From positions 1 through 53,893 of the forward strand of contig JAEWAY010000025.1 of NCBI GenBank assembly GCA_023391415.1: a DNA stretch of 53,893 nucleotides, written 5' to 3'. The translations under genes were made by a program, and so were the position numbers. Of the stretch, positions 8,931 through 17,412 are shown in pieces. Below the pieces are notes generated by a model. That model had not been told where the DNA came from. It saw nothing but the letters and a program-made list of their open reading frames with translations, and ran no database searches. This DNA comes from Bacteroidota bacterium (GTDB taxonomy: Bacteria; Bacteroidota; Bacteroidia; Cytophagales; Cytophagaceae). Numbering within the stretch: the first letter of the stretch is position 1; each line of letters starts with the position of its first letter.

Positions 8931-10484
8931 ATGAAAGTATATAAGGAAAGCCCTGAATCTACAGGGACTTTTTCCACTCTGTTTCTGGATTATTTATCAA
9001 ATAATGAAAATTTGAGAGATTTTTATCAATGGAAGCCGGAGGTGGATGAAATTAAAAATGTAATCGCGCGACGTCGCTTTCCCGCCGCCCAACGGGAAGC
9101 GCTCGCCACTGTCCTGGCCGGGCAATACGAGGGCGTGGAACTTTCGGACAAACTTCGGGAAAACCTCGCCCTGTTGAAAAAAGACAATACATATACCATT
9201 ACCACAGGGCATCAGTTGAACCTGGGTACCGGGCCGCTCTACTTCATTTACAAGATCATTAGTACGATCAATCTCGCCGAGGATCTGGCCCGGCGCTACC
9301 CCGAATTCAATTTTGTGCCTGTCTACTGGATGGCGACGGAAGACCATGATTTTGAAGAAATCAACCATTTTAACCTGTTTGGCAATACCTACACCTGGCA
9401 AACGGATCAAAAGGGGCCGGTAGGAAGGTTTTCAACCGATGGTCTTTCCAAACTTCTGGATCAATTGCCGGAACGGCTGGAGATTTTACAGGCCGCGTAC
9501 GCGGACGGGCAAACCCTGAGCCGGGCCACGCGCCGCTTGGTCGACAAGCTGTTTGGAGACTATGGGCTCGTCATACTGGACCCGGACGCGCCGCTTTTGA
9601 AAAAAAGCTTTTCCGGAATATTAAGGAGTGAAATCAGAGATGGCAAGGTAGCCGCGGCCGCGCATAAAACTTCTATGGAATTGGAAAAGCGAGGGTACGC
9701 TCCGCAGGTATATACCCGGGATGTCAATGTTTTTATGTTGCTGGATGATCGCAGGAGACTGGAAAAAAACGAAAATGGATATAGGATTTTGCCGGAGCGG
9801 GATATTTCCTGGAAAGAGCTTGAGCGGCTGTTGGACGAAAAGCCGGAAATTTTCAGTCCCAATGTAGTTTCGCGTCCCTTGTACCAGGAAACCGTGTTGC
9901 CCAATCTGGCATATATAGGAGGACCCGCTGAAATAGCCTACTGGCTGCAATTAAAGGAGGCGTTCGACGTATGCGAAGTTCCGTTTCCGATGCTGTTGCC
10001 CCGACATTTCTTCATGATTGTTAACAGGAATTTCGCGCGAAAACTGGAACAGTTAGGAATTAATCCCCCGGAAATTTTCAAATCGGAAAGAAAACTGAAA
10101 GATCAGTATCTGGAAAATCAGGCGGGCGCGGCTATTTCCATCGAAGACGAAGTCAGGCGATTAAGCGACGTATTTGATCGGATTAGTTCGGTCGCTTCGG
10201 CGGTTGACAAGTCGTTGGATGGATTCGTGCAGGCTGAAAAACAGAAAGTATTGAAGCAGGCCGACAATATCGAAAAGCGTATCAAAAAATCGGAGGAACA
10301 AAAGCATGAAACCGCTCTAAAACAGATCGAGTCTATCCGTAGAAAACTTTTTCCCGGCGACTCTTTGCAGGAAAGGGTGGACAATCTGTTCTCTTTTCAT
10401 ACCAACGATCCCGAATTTATAAAAAAAATAAAAGAACATAGCCAGCCCTTCGATTTCCGGTTTACCATCTTGTGTGAATCCTGA
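8931..10484 (+). CDS. bshC: Bacillithiol biosynthesis cysteine-adding enzyme BshC
   Basis: A 517-residue protein with the hallmarks of BshC, which joins cysteine to glucosaminyl-malate in the last step of bacillithiol synthesis. Visible motifs include TTGHQLNLGTGPLYFIYKI (about residues 95-113), YWMATEDHDFEEINH (about 131-145), and a C-terminal coiled-coil-like Lys/Glu-rich segment (about 425-470). The Rossmann-like core and length agree with the family. No bshA or bshB is in the window. The start at ATG 8931 gives MKVYKESPEST, as expected. Only 2 nt separate it from the folate gene downstream, so the two are probably co-transcribed. Confidence 0.93.
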   Translation: MKVYKESPESTGTFSTLFLDYLSNNENLRDFYQWKPEVDEIKNVIARRRFPAAQREALATVLAGQYEGVELSDKLRENLALLKKDNTYTITTGHQLNLGTGPLYFIYKIISTINLAEDLARRYPEFNFVPVYWMATEDHDFEEINHFNLFGNTYTWQTDQKGPVGRFSTDGLSKLLDQLPERLEILQAAYADGQTLSRATRRLVDKLFGDYGLVILDPDAPLLKKSFSGILRSEIRDGKVAAAAHKTSMELEKRGYAPQVYTRDVNVFMLLDDRRRLEKNENGYRILPERDISWKELERLLDEKPEIFSPNVVSRPLYQETVLPNLAYIGGPAEIAYWLQLKEAFDVCEVPFPMLLPRHFFMIVNRNFARKLEQLGINPPEIFKSERKLKDQYLENQAGAAISIEDEVRRLSDVFDRISSVASAVDKSLDGFVQAEKQKVLKQADNIEKRIKKSEEQKHETALKQIESIRRKLFPGDSLQERVDNLFSFHTNDPEFIKKIKEHSQPFDFRFTILCES

Positions 10485-10486
10485 AG

Positions 10487-11059
10487 ATGAAAAAAACAGA
10501 ACTGCGAAACGTATATCTGAAAAAACGCGGGGAGTTGACTCCCGGAGAGTTTCATGATTACAATATCCGGATCCGCGATCGTTTTTTCGCGAATACGGAC
10601 CTCGGAGACGCGCGTTTTATTCATTGTTTTTTGCCTGTAACGGCTAAAAGCGAGGTGGACACCTGGATGATAATCCGGGAGATCTGGGCGAGATATCCGG
10701 CCATATCGGTAGTAGCGCCGGTCTGCGATTTTGTTACAGGCAACCTTACCGGCCGTCCTCTGCGGCCGGATACCATTATCCGGAAAAACAAGTGGGGTAT
10801 ACCGGAGCCGGAAGAATACGAGTCTGTCGCCAGTCATCAGATCGATATGGTGATCGCTCCCTTGTTGGTAGCGGATCTGAAAGGGCATAGGGTAGGATAT
10901 GGAAAAGGGTTTTATGATAAATTTTTTGGTACTTGCCGGAGAAATATTCAAAAAATCGGACTATCCATGTTTGAACCTGTTCAGGAAATCATGGATGTTG
11001 AACCCACCGATGTAGAGCTTACCCGTTTGATTACACCGGACGCTTGCTATGTTTTTTAG
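10487..11059 (+). CDS. 5-formyltetrahydrofolate cyclo-ligase
   Basis: A 190-residue enzyme that converts 5-formyl-THF to 5,10-methenyl-THF using ATP. The conserved C-terminal motif GHRVGYGKGFYDKFF (about residues 125-139) is the family signature, and MVIAPLLVADLKG just before it also fits. The N-terminus KKTELRNVYLKKR is the usual basic helix. It starts 2 nt after the bshC stop, indicating one operon that links thiol and folate metabolism. Confidence 0.92.
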   Translation: MKKTELRNVYLKKRGELTPGEFHDYNIRIRDRFFANTDLGDARFIHCFLPVTAKSEVDTWMIIREIWARYPAISVVAPVCDFVTGNLTGRPLRPDTIIRKNKWGIPEPEEYESVASHQIDMVIAPLLVADLKGHRVGYGKGFYDKFFGTCRRNIQKIGLSMFEPVQEIMDVEPTDVELTRLITPDACYVF

Positions 11060-11145
11060 CTGGAGAAGGACTGCTGGTCTTTTTTTATTCTATACGCTAA
11101 ACACTATCCTCCGATATCAGGTTAAAAAAAGAAAAAGTTAGTGTA

Positions 11146-11334
11146 ATGCGTATAGTAAAGGGAACGAAAGTGCGCTGGATGGAGGGGACTTCCTATATCA
11201 AAGGCAGAGTAAAGAAAATCTACGAAAAAGCGAGCAGAAGTTTTAGCGAACAACTGGAAACCGCGTTTCTGATCAAACTGGACAACGGCACCACGGTCAT
11301 TAAAGATTCGAAAGAAGTCGAAAAGGCGTTTTAA
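11146..11334 (+). CDS. Small TUDOR-like protein (HVA1/DUF2945-like)
   Basis: A 62-residue protein beginning MRIVKGTKVRWMEG and continuing with a glycine turn, KGRVKKIYE, a charged segment and LIKLDNGTTVIKDS. The pattern of short beta strands (V-x-W, G-x-V, I-K-L-x-N-G-T) resembles the TUDOR-like fold of the hypervirulence-associated HVA1/DUF2945 family. Codon use matches the neighbours and the ATG is well placed. The molecular role is unknown, and the family assignment is by eye from a short sequence. Confidence 0.55.
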   Translation: MRIVKGTKVRWMEGTSYIKGRVKKIYEKASRSFSEQLETAFLIKLDNGTTVIKDSKEVEKAF

Positions 11335-11511
11335 TGATTTTTGAATCACGCGGTTTTTGCTGATTGTCGTATTTTTTTTGACGTTTGTCTTATTAAATTA
11401 ATTGTTGATATAAGCGATATTGTCGTTGTTTTTGTGGCGGTCGTTTTTGGATTTATCAATTTCATAAGTATCTTAGTTGAAACTTTTGATTAAACAAACC
11501 GCCACCATAAT

Positions 11512-11925
11512 TTGAATACCCAGCTTGAAAAGTTGTCGTCAGTTTTGATAATTGACGACAACGAGATTGATATTTTCCTGCAGGAAAGGATCCTGCGGAC
11601 ATCGGGAATAAGCAGGGAGATTAGTTCGTTTAGTTCTCCCAAAAAGGCGCTGGCCTACCTGGAAGAGTTAAGTTCGAGAGGAGATCCCTTTCCCGGTCTG
11701 GTTTTGCTGGATATAAATATGCCGGGAATGAACGGCTTCCAGTTTCTCGACGCGTTTAATAAGATTCCCGGTATATCGAAGGAGAGCTGCCGTTTCATTA
11801 TCGTTACTTCTTCCGAATCCATGATGGATTTTGAAAAAGCGTTTTCCTATTCCAATGTCGTTTCATATAAGGTCAAACCATTATCTTATGAGGATGTATC
11901 GGGATTTGTTCGTGATTTCAACTAA
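11512..11925 (+). CDS. Stand-alone response regulator receiver protein
   Basis: A 137-residue single receiver domain with no output domain. The acidic pair is in IIDDNEID (near residue 15). The phospho-acceptor Asp is in VLLDINMPGMNG (about 67), the switch Ser/Thr in IIVTSSES and the Lys in SYKVKPLS. The dipeptide PK after the second strand and the insertion LSSRGDPFPGLV are typical of Rcp1/CheY-like Bacteroidota regulators. There is no ATG near the start; TTG at 11512 is the best candidate. Its 3' end overlaps the next gene by 32 nt. It could receive phosphate from a hybrid kinase such as the one at 3888-6137, but that is inference. Confidence 0.85.
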   Translation: MNTQLEKLSSVLIIDDNEIDIFLQERILRTSGISREISSFSSPKKALAYLEELSSRGDPFPGLVLLDINMPGMNGFQFLDAFNKIPGISKESCRFIIVTSSESMMDFEKAFSYSNVVSYKVKPLSYEDVSGFVRDFN

Positions 11926-12124
11926 GTTGGCGATGTGCTGCCTGGTCTCTCTCGCCGTTGTGACGAGCTCCTGCTCCGGGCAGGAGGCGGGTAATATCCG
12001 GGAAGGCCAGGCGGACTCCATGCCGACTCTCGATCCTGTTGTCCCGGAATCGGCCAGAGTATTTCGCCCGATTACCAGAGATTCCATGCCTGTAGCGAAT
12101 CCGGAATCGCTACAGGAAAATTAG
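11894..12124 (+). CDS. Small predicted lipoprotein
   Basis: Starting from the ATG at 11894 the protein has 76 residues; another ATG lies at 11888, and a longer frame from 11831 is less likely. A hydrophobic signal stretch ends in a lipobox-like VVTSSC, where Cys would be lipidated. The rest is polar and Pro/Glu-rich, ending in ESLQEN, with two similar segments (DSMPTLDPVVPES and DSMPVANPES). No family is recognised. It overlaps the end of the response regulator gene, so translation is probably coupled. Low complexity and short length keep confidence moderate. Confidence 0.5.
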   Translation: MYRDLFVISTKLAMCCLVSLAVVTSSCSGQEAGNIREGQADSMPTLDPVVPESARVFRPITRDSMPVANPESLQEN

Positions 12125-12151
12125 CCGGATGGATAGGTATTGGCTAGATGG

Positions 12152-12694
12152 TTAATAGCCAATTTTATAGTATAGGCCTATGGATGGTGAAAGAGCCGAA
12201 TAGCTGCTTCTCCGTACCGTATAGAATAGGTATTTCGCGTTGATGTTAAGCGCGGTTGACCTTGATAAGTCAAACAGTACTCCTATGGCCGGCGCCGCGG
12301 TCAGATGAAAATCGCTGACAGACGACGCGCCCTGGTCGGAGGTCTGCCGTTGGGTAAAAAACACAAAGCCTCCGCTAAAGGAGATATAGGGCCGCGCGCC
12401 CTCTTCCCGCGTATAATATTCGCCATCCAGTGTTACAGGTATGGCGCTGTGTCTTATATTATCCTTTTTTTCTCCATAGAGAATATAGCCTCCGGTCAAT
12501 CCCAGGGAAACCTTGGGGCCAAGGAAAAACTTGGTATTGAGATTCGCGCCAAATCCATGAGTAGCCTCTCGCGCGAATTGACCTGTAGGCAGGCTGTATA
12601 CAGCGTTTATGCCATATTGGGATTGTCCCATGGTATCATAAATCAGTATATAGGTGAGTAGTAGCCAGCCGATCTGTAGTTTTCGCGATTTCAT
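12152..12694 (-). CDS. Outer-membrane beta-barrel protein
   Basis: A 180-residue protein with an N-terminal signal peptide (about 1-23, ending TMG/QSQYG). Alternating hydrophobic/polar strands with aromatic ends follow (YGINAVYSLP, FGANLNTKFFLG, VSLGLTGGYILYG, YISFSGGFVFF, ALNINAKYLFYTV, SIGLYYKIGY). The last residue pattern (Y at the end) suits an outer-membrane barrel of about eight strands. It looks like the porin-family OMP_b-brl group common in Bacteroidota. Function is unknown. It is transcribed opposite to the lipoprotein and stands alone. Confidence 0.75.
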   Translation of the reverse strand: MKSRKLQIGWLLLTYILIYDTMGQSQYGINAVYSLPTGQFAREATHGFGANLNTKFFLGPKVSLGLTGGYILYGEKKDNIRHSAIPVTLDGEYYTREEGARPYISFSGGFVFFTQRQTSDQGASSVSDFHLTAAPAIGVLFDLSRSTALNINAKYLFYTVRRSSYSALSPSIGLYYKIGY

Positions 12695-12994
12695 TTTCCT
12701 CGTTTTTGCTGCTCCCTATTAAGCGTTTCGTTTTGATAATGTTCAATAACGCGGCATGTTTTATCCGGAACTGGCGCGGGAGCGAGCTTCCCGGAGAAAA
12801 GGGACTTATTTTAAAGGAGACTTTGTTTTTTAATTAGGTCAACATGGTGATTTGATCGCTGTATAGTAGTTAAATTAGGACAAAATGACTGGTTTTGATA
12901 TTTTGGAAAATAAAAATCAGACAAAATGGCTTTGTTTTCAAAGTGGATAGCCTTTTGAGAGAACGATGTGGAACAGGGAATAAAACAAACGCTT
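12695..12994. other. Intergenic region upstream of clpB
   Basis: About 300 bases between two diverging genes. It holds the two related dyads at 12880-12939 described separately. No other gene or hairpin terminator is visible. Confidence 0.5.
12880..12939. repeat. Pair of ACAAAATG-containing dyads upstream of clpB
   Basis: CAAAA-N7-TTTTG occurs at 12881-12897. A related copy starting GACAAAATGGC lies at 12920, 41 bases on. Both contain GACAAAATG followed by A or G and C. They sit 56-115 bases before the clpB ATG, so they could be heat-shock regulator sites. This is a sequence pattern only; no known operator is claimed. Confidence 0.3.
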
Positions 12995-15622
12995 ATGAAC
13001 TTTAACAACTATACCATTAAGTCTCAGGAGGCTATTCAAAGAGCCACAGAGATTGCCGCTGTCAATGGTCAGCTTGGAATAGAGTCGGGTCATATTCTGA
13101 AAGCCATTTTGGAGACGGACCCGAATGTCGTGGACTTTATCTTCAAAAAACTGAACATTAATAAAGCGCGTTTTGATAAAGTCCTCTCTAGCGTGCTCAA
13201 TGAATATCCCAAAAGCTCCGGAGTCAATCCATACCTTGGCAATAACGCCAGCGACGCCCTGAATAAGGCGATGGGTTATCTCAAAGAGTTTGGGGACGAG
13301 TATGTAGCCGTTGAGCATATATTGCTGGGCATTTTAGCCGGAAAGGATAATGTAGCCAGTCTCATGAAAGACGCTGGTTTTACGGAAAAGGGGCTTGTCG
13401 AGGCTATAAGGGAACTGAGGGGAGGGACGAAAGTTACCGATCAGAACGCCGAGTCCAGGTACCGTTCGCTGGAGAGGTATTCCAAGAATCTTAATCAGCT
13501 CGCCAAAGCGGGCAAGATTGATCCGGTTATTGGCCGTGACGAGGAAATACGCAGGGTGTTGCAGATCCTTTCGAGAAGGACCAAAAACAATCCTATTCTC
13601 CTGGGAGAGCCGGGTGTAGGTAAGACCGCTATTGTGGAAGGACTCGCGCAGCGCGTTGTACAGGGCGACGTACCGGAAAATCTAAAGTCCAAGACGATCG
13701 TGAGCCTGGATATGGGTTTGCTGGTCGCGGGCGCCAAATATAAGGGCGAATTTGAGGAGCGTCTGAAGTCGGTGATTAAGGAAGTGACGGACTCCGATGG
13801 GGAAATTATTCTGTTCATAGACGAGATTCATACCCTCATTGGCGCGGGTGGCGGAGGCGAAGGGGCTATGGACGCGGCCAACCTGCTTAAGCCCGCGCTG
13901 GCGAGGGGCGAGCTGCACGCCATTGGCGCTACTACGCTCAAGGAGTATCAGAAATATATAGAAAAAGACAAGGCTTTGGAGAGGCGTTTCCAGACGGTCA
14001 TGGTCGACGAGCCGGATATGCAGGACGCGATCTCGATTTTGCGCGGGATCAAGGACAAATACGAAGTGCATCATGGTGTCAGAATCAAGGACGACGCGAT
14101 TATAGCGGCGGTGGAGTTGTCGACGCGATACATTACCGATCGTTTCTTGCCCGACAAGGCGATCGACCTTATGGATGAAGCGGCTTCCAAATTGCGTCTT
14201 GAGATCGATTCTCTGCCGGAAGAGCTCGATGAGGCGCAGCGTAAAATTATGCAGCTCGAAATCGAGCGAGAGGCGATTCGCAGAGAGAACGATAAGGAAA
14301 AGGAAACCTCTCTGTCCAGGGAGATAGCGGATCTTAGCGAGGAGCGCGACCGCCTGAGAGCCAAGTGGAAGAATGAAAAACAGGTGATCGAGGGGATACA
14401 GCAGGCGAAGGAGTCTATTGAGCAGATGAAGTACGAAGCGGATAAAGCCGAACGGGCGGGCGACTATGGAAAGGTGGCGGAGCTCCGGTATGGAAAGATA
14501 AAGGAGGCTGAAAATGATCTGCTGAAGCTCCAGGAGCAAATGAATGAAATGCAGGAGAGTGGCCGAAGCATGCTCAAAGAGGAGGTGACCGCTGAAGATA
14601 TCGCGGAAATAGTCGCCAAATGGACGGGTGTGCCTGTATCGCGCATGGTGCAGAGCGATCGTGAGAAACTGCTCAATCTTGAAAAGGAACTGGGCAGGCG
14701 TGTAGCCGGACAGGATGAGGCCATACGGGCTATCTCGGACGCGGTACGCAGAAGCAGGGCGGGCCTGCAGGACCCTAAGCGTCCTATTGGTTCATTTATA
14801 TTCCTGGGCACAACCGGAGTCGGTAAAACCGAGCTGGCCAAGTCGCTGGCCGATTTTCTCTTCAACGACGAAAACGCGATGGTACGGATTGATATGTCCG
14901 AGTATCAGGAACGTCACGCGGTGAGCCGGCTCATCGGGGCGCCTCCCGGCTATGTGGGTTATGATGAAGGCGGCCAGTTGACCGAGGCGGTAAGGAGAAA
15001 GCCTTATTCAGTGATATTGCTGGACGAAATTGAAAAGGCGCATCCCGACGTTTTCAATATTCTGCTGCAGGTGTTGGACGATGGAAGACTTACGGATAAT
15101 AAAGGCCGTGTCGCGAACTTTAAGAACACGATCATCATTATGACTTCCAATACCGGATCTCATATAATTCAGGAAAACTTTGACAGGATCAATGAATACA
15201 ATGAAGAGGAAGTGGTGGAGGAAACGAAGAAAGAAGTGCTTGAATTGTTGAGAAAGTCGGTAAGGCCGGAGTTTCTCAACCGGATAGACGAAATAATCAT
15301 GTTTAAGCCGTTGAGCAAGTCCGAGATCAGAAAGATTGTCGATATTCAGTTTAAGCAGATCCAGAAACGTCTGGATGAAACCGGCATCAAAATCGAAGCG
15401 ACCGACGAGGTTTTTGATCGTCTGGCTGAGCTTGGCTTTGATCCCCAATTCGGGGCCAGACCGCTGAAACGTGTCTTGCAGCGCGAGTTGCTCAACAAGT
15501 TGTCGAAGGAGATCATCGGGGGGGCGATCAAGAAAGACGCCATTATCGGAGTGTCGATCAATGATCACGGCGACTTTGAGTTTATCAATCTGGATCAGGT
15601 GGCGTTGGAAAACGGAAAATAA
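12995..15622 (+). CDS. clpB: ATP-dependent disaggregase ClpB
   Basis: An 875-residue Hsp100 chaperone from ATG 12995, where MNFNNYTIKSQEAIQ matches the usual ClpB start; a GTG at 12968 would add nine atypical residues. In order: the Clp N-terminal repeat domain (1-145), NBD1 with Walker A GEPGVGKT near residue 202, the long coiled-coil middle domain (about 400-530), and NBD2 with Walker A GTTGVGKT near 604 and the Walker B motif VILLDEIEKAH. The C-terminal D2-small domain completes it. There is no IGF-type ClpP loop, so it works with DnaK in reactivating aggregates rather than in proteolysis. In NBD2 the usual GPTGVGKT has Thr in place of Pro, a mild variation. A terminator follows at once. 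Confidence 0.96.
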   Translation: MNFNNYTIKSQEAIQRATEIAAVNGQLGIESGHILKAILETDPNVVDFIFKKLNINKARFDKVLSSVLNEYPKSSGVNPYLGNNASDALNKAMGYLKEFGDEYVAVEHILLGILAGKDNVASLMKDAGFTEKGLVEAIRELRGGTKVTDQNAESRYRSLERYSKNLNQLAKAGKIDPVIGRDEEIRRVLQILSRRTKNNPILLGEPGVGKTAIVEGLAQRVVQGDVPENLKSKTIVSLDMGLLVAGAKYKGEFEERLKSVIKEVTDSDGEIILFIDEIHTLIGAGGGGEGAMDAANLLKPALARGELHAIGATTLKEYQKYIEKDKALERRFQTVMVDEPDMQDAISILRGIKDKYEVHHGVRIKDDAIIAAVELSTRYITDRFLPDKAIDLMDEAASKLRLEIDSLPEELDEAQRKIMQLEIEREAIRRENDKEKETSLSREIADLSEERDRLRAKWKNEKQVIEGIQQAKESIEQMKYEADKAERAGDYGKVAELRYGKIKEAENDLLKLQEQMNEMQESGRSMLKEEVTAEDIAEIVAKWTGVPVSRMVQSDREKLLNLEKELGRRVAGQDEAIRAISDAVRRSRAGLQDPKRPIGSFIFLGTTGVGKTELAKSLADFLFNDENAMVRIDMSEYQERHAVSRLIGAPPGYVGYDEGGQLTEAVRRKPYSVILLDEIEKAHPDVFNILLQVLDDGRLTDNKGRVANFKNTIIIMTSNTGSHIIQENFDRINEYNEEEVVEETKKEVLELLRKSVRPEFLNRIDEIIMFKPLSKSEIRKIVDIQFKQIQKRLDETGIKIEATDEVFDRLAELGFDPQFGARPLKRVLQRELLNKLSKEIIGGAIKKDAIIGVSINDHGDFEFINLDQVALENGK

Positions 15623-15627
15623 AGAGA

Positions 15628-15648
15628 GGGGCTTAGGCCCCTTTTTTT
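15628..15648 (+). terminator. Rho-independent terminator of clpB
   Basis: GGGGC (15628-15632), loop TTAG, GCCCC (15637-15641), then T7 (15642-15648). It starts 5 nt after the clpB stop codon. Confidence 0.85.
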
Positions 15649-15799
15649 ATTTTAATCACTTTGTGTAACTTTAAGCAATCTGAAAAACGTATAAATGATT
15701 CCTTGAAAAGTCCTGAATGGATCAGGTCGTCTGTAGGGGAAGCCATCGCCGGAATGGGATCAGATCAGATGTTTTTAAAAATATTAAACGGAAGAACGT

Positions 15800-16363
15800 A
15801 TGGGTTTCTTTGACTCTTTTGCCAGAGGATTTAATGATTTCATTTTCTTTAACGTATTCGGGCATTTGCTTTTTATTGTTGTGCTGTGCGGTATATACAC
15901 TCTCAAATCCTGGAAAGGCGTATCTTCTTATTTGGTCTTTTTCATGATCGGGATGGCGTTTACTTTTTATATTTCATGGCTGGATTTTTCCCGTTTGTCC
16001 GGAAATACCTTAAAAATATTGATTCCCGTAACGGTGATCGTGACCGCGTTTACCAATTTTTTTGTAAAGAAGGGTGTCTTTACCAATAAGTATCCATCGC
16101 AAAATTACCGCTATTACTTCGCCCTCATCGCGGGTCTCATCCATGGATTCGCTTTTGGCACCTCCAGGGCCGGAGGCTTTTTCGGAGACTCCCTGGGTTA
16201 TAGCCTGGGGCTGATCGTGTGTATCTGGGCCTTCGCTTTCGTATTTCTTCTGGTCGCTCTTATCCTTACCTATTTCTTGCGGGTGCGTCTTCGGGAGTGG
16301 AATCTGATCATCTCCGGAGCTTCGGCGGGAGTAGCGGTGTTCAAACTGTTTATGGGCATGTAA
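15800..16363 (+). CDS. HupE/UreJ family membrane protein
   Basis: A 187-residue protein with about five or six membrane helices. The first helix region holds GHLLFIVVLCGIYTL, the centre holds LIAGLIHGFAFG with the conserved His, and the C-terminus ends GASAGVAVFKLFMGM. This pattern matches the HupE/UreJ family. Relatives are linked to hydrogenase, urease or nickel transport, but most Bacteroidota members have no such neighbours, and none are seen here. It is monocistronic and the function is unproven. Confidence 0.72.
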   Translation: MGFFDSFARGFNDFIFFNVFGHLLFIVVLCGIYTLKSWKGVSSYLVFFMIGMAFTFYISWLDFSRLSGNTLKILIPVTVIVTAFTNFFVKKGVFTNKYPSQNYRYYFALIAGLIHGFAFGTSRAGGFFGDSLGYSLGLIVCIWAFAFVFLLVALILTYFLRVRLREWNLIISGASAGVAVFKLFMGM

Positions 16364-16770
16364 ATGAGTATGCTGGACGATGGAGTCCGGCGCGCGTGAA
16401 TGTCCGGAAAAACCGGAACGCGGGCGATGGAATGCCTGGTCCGTATTTTATCCTTGTTTGGATCAATCAAAATAATTCGATTTTTGGGTTCGGAAGACCA
16501 TACCCCTGGATGATTTTTGCAATCCGGTTTATTTTCTTGTCCTAATTTATTGATTAATCGGTCTGGTACTTACTCTATAAAAGGCTTCACCTTACCATTG
16601 TGTTGACGCCTGATCTCTTTTTAAAAGAAGAAAAGAAAGAGGGGCTGGTAAATAAGCGGAGCGTTATTTTGGCGTCTGATGTTCAATGGCTTCAAATAGA
16701 TGAGACGCTCTGAGAGGCTTTATTTCATCTTTTTCGATGGCGCGGACTTAAGATCGCGCGCGTTTTTATA
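16364..16770. other. Intergenic region, no feature seen
   Basis: About 400 bases between the HupE-like gene and the tRNA terminator. Short overlapping frames lack good starts and family resemblance. A purine-rich stretch (about 16621-16650) is present, but no hairpin followed by a T-run is seen. Confidence 0.4.
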
Positions 16771-16800
16771 TAAAAAAAGGCGAAAATCATCGATTTTCGC
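16771..16800 (-). terminator. Rho-independent terminator of tRNA-Ser
   Basis: On the minus strand a perfect 10-bp stem GGCGAAAATC/GATTTTCGCC (arms 16778-16787 and 16791-16800) with a 3-nt loop is followed by T7 (16777-16771). It lies 4 nt after the tRNA 3' end. Confidence 0.9.
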
Positions 16801-16804
16801 CTTG

Positions 16805-16889
16805 CAGAGGGAGAGGGATTCGAACCCCCGGTACCTTGCGGTACAACGGTTTTCAAGACCGCCGCATTCGACCGCTCTGCCATCCCTCT
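16805..16889 (-). tRNA. tRNA-Ser (anticodon UGA)
   Basis: An 85-nt class II tRNA. Acceptor arms AGAGGGA and TCCCTCT pair perfectly, with discriminator G. The D arm contains GGCAGAGCGGTCGAATG, the anticodon arm CGGTCTTGAAAACCG has TGA in the loop, a variable arm TACCGCAAGGTA follows, and the T loop is TTCGAAT. It reads UCA and other UCN serine codons. CCA is not encoded, so it would be added by the CCA-adding enzyme. A promoter box lies about 40 nt upstream and a terminator directly downstream, so it is a single-gene unit. Confidence 0.96.
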
Positions 16890-16927
16890 AAGAATTATAT
16901 CAAAGCAGTTTTTACTGAATTGGTGCG

Positions 16928-16958
16928 CAAATTTACTTCTTAATGATACGACGCGCAA
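16928..16958 (-). promoter_or_regulatory. Promoter of tRNA-Ser (TTG-N20-TAAATTTG)
   Basis: Minus-strand TAAATTTG (16935-16928) matches the -7 consensus exactly. TTG (16958-16956) lies 20 nt upstream as a -33 element. The start would fall about 33-35 nt before the mature tRNA. Confidence 0.55.
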
Positions 16959-16972
16959 GCAAAAAGTGAAAA

Positions 16973-17389
16973 TTATTTAGTAGCCGCGAAGTATTTTTCT
17001 ATTGACCGGCTAAACTCTTCCGGCGGACTGGTGATTTTGCCATTTACTTTGCTGAGAAATACCAGAGTGGTTTCCGCGATATTCAGCAAGACGCCTTCCT
17101 CATTGTACAATTCGTATAAGAAGACAATCTTCGCTGAAGGCATCCGGTCAATTTTTACGTGTATCGTCAAAAGGTCGTCATACCTGGCCGGGCGGATATA
17201 TTTGGTTTTATATTCCACCACAGGCATCATAATTCCCATATCCTCCATAGCTTTGTAGCTGAGGCCAAGGTAACGAAAAGCTTCCACACGGGCGACTTCG
17301 AGATAGGTCGCGTAATTGCCGTAATAGACGACGCCCATCTGATCGGTTTCCGCGTAGCGAACCCGTACCTGAATTTTATGTTCAAACAT
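16973..17389 (-). CDS. Acyl-CoA thioesterase, YbgC/4HBT hotdog family
   Basis: A 138-residue hotdog-fold thioesterase. RVRYAETDQMGVVYYGNYATYLEVAR (Asp in ETDQMG, residues about 9-34) is the YbgC/4-hydroxybenzoyl-CoA thioesterase signature. The C-terminal beta strands (TTLVFLSKVNGK) also fit. It would hydrolyse acyl-CoA or acyl-ACP thioesters in the cytoplasm; chain length and substrate are unknown. It begins 23 nt after the mltG stop on the same strand, so they likely form one operon. No Tol-Pal genes are nearby, unlike YbgC in Proteobacteria. Confidence 0.88.
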   Translation of the reverse strand: MFEHKIQVRVRYAETDQMGVVYYGNYATYLEVARVEAFRYLGLSYKAMEDMGIMMPVVEYKTKYIRPARYDDLLTIHVKIDRMPSAKIVFLYELYNEEGVLLNIAETTLVFLSKVNGKITSPPEEFSRSIEKYFAATK

Positions 17390-17412
17390 AGTAGCTTTCT
17401 TCAGAAAGTAGG

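Noticed and set aside
13682..14539. A 285-codon minus-strand frame opposite clpB
   Set aside because: Same reason: it is the shadow of the conserved clpB coding sequence.
16700..16958. Short frames across the tRNA-Ser region on both strands
   Set aside because: They cover the tRNA gene and its terminator, which explain the sequence.
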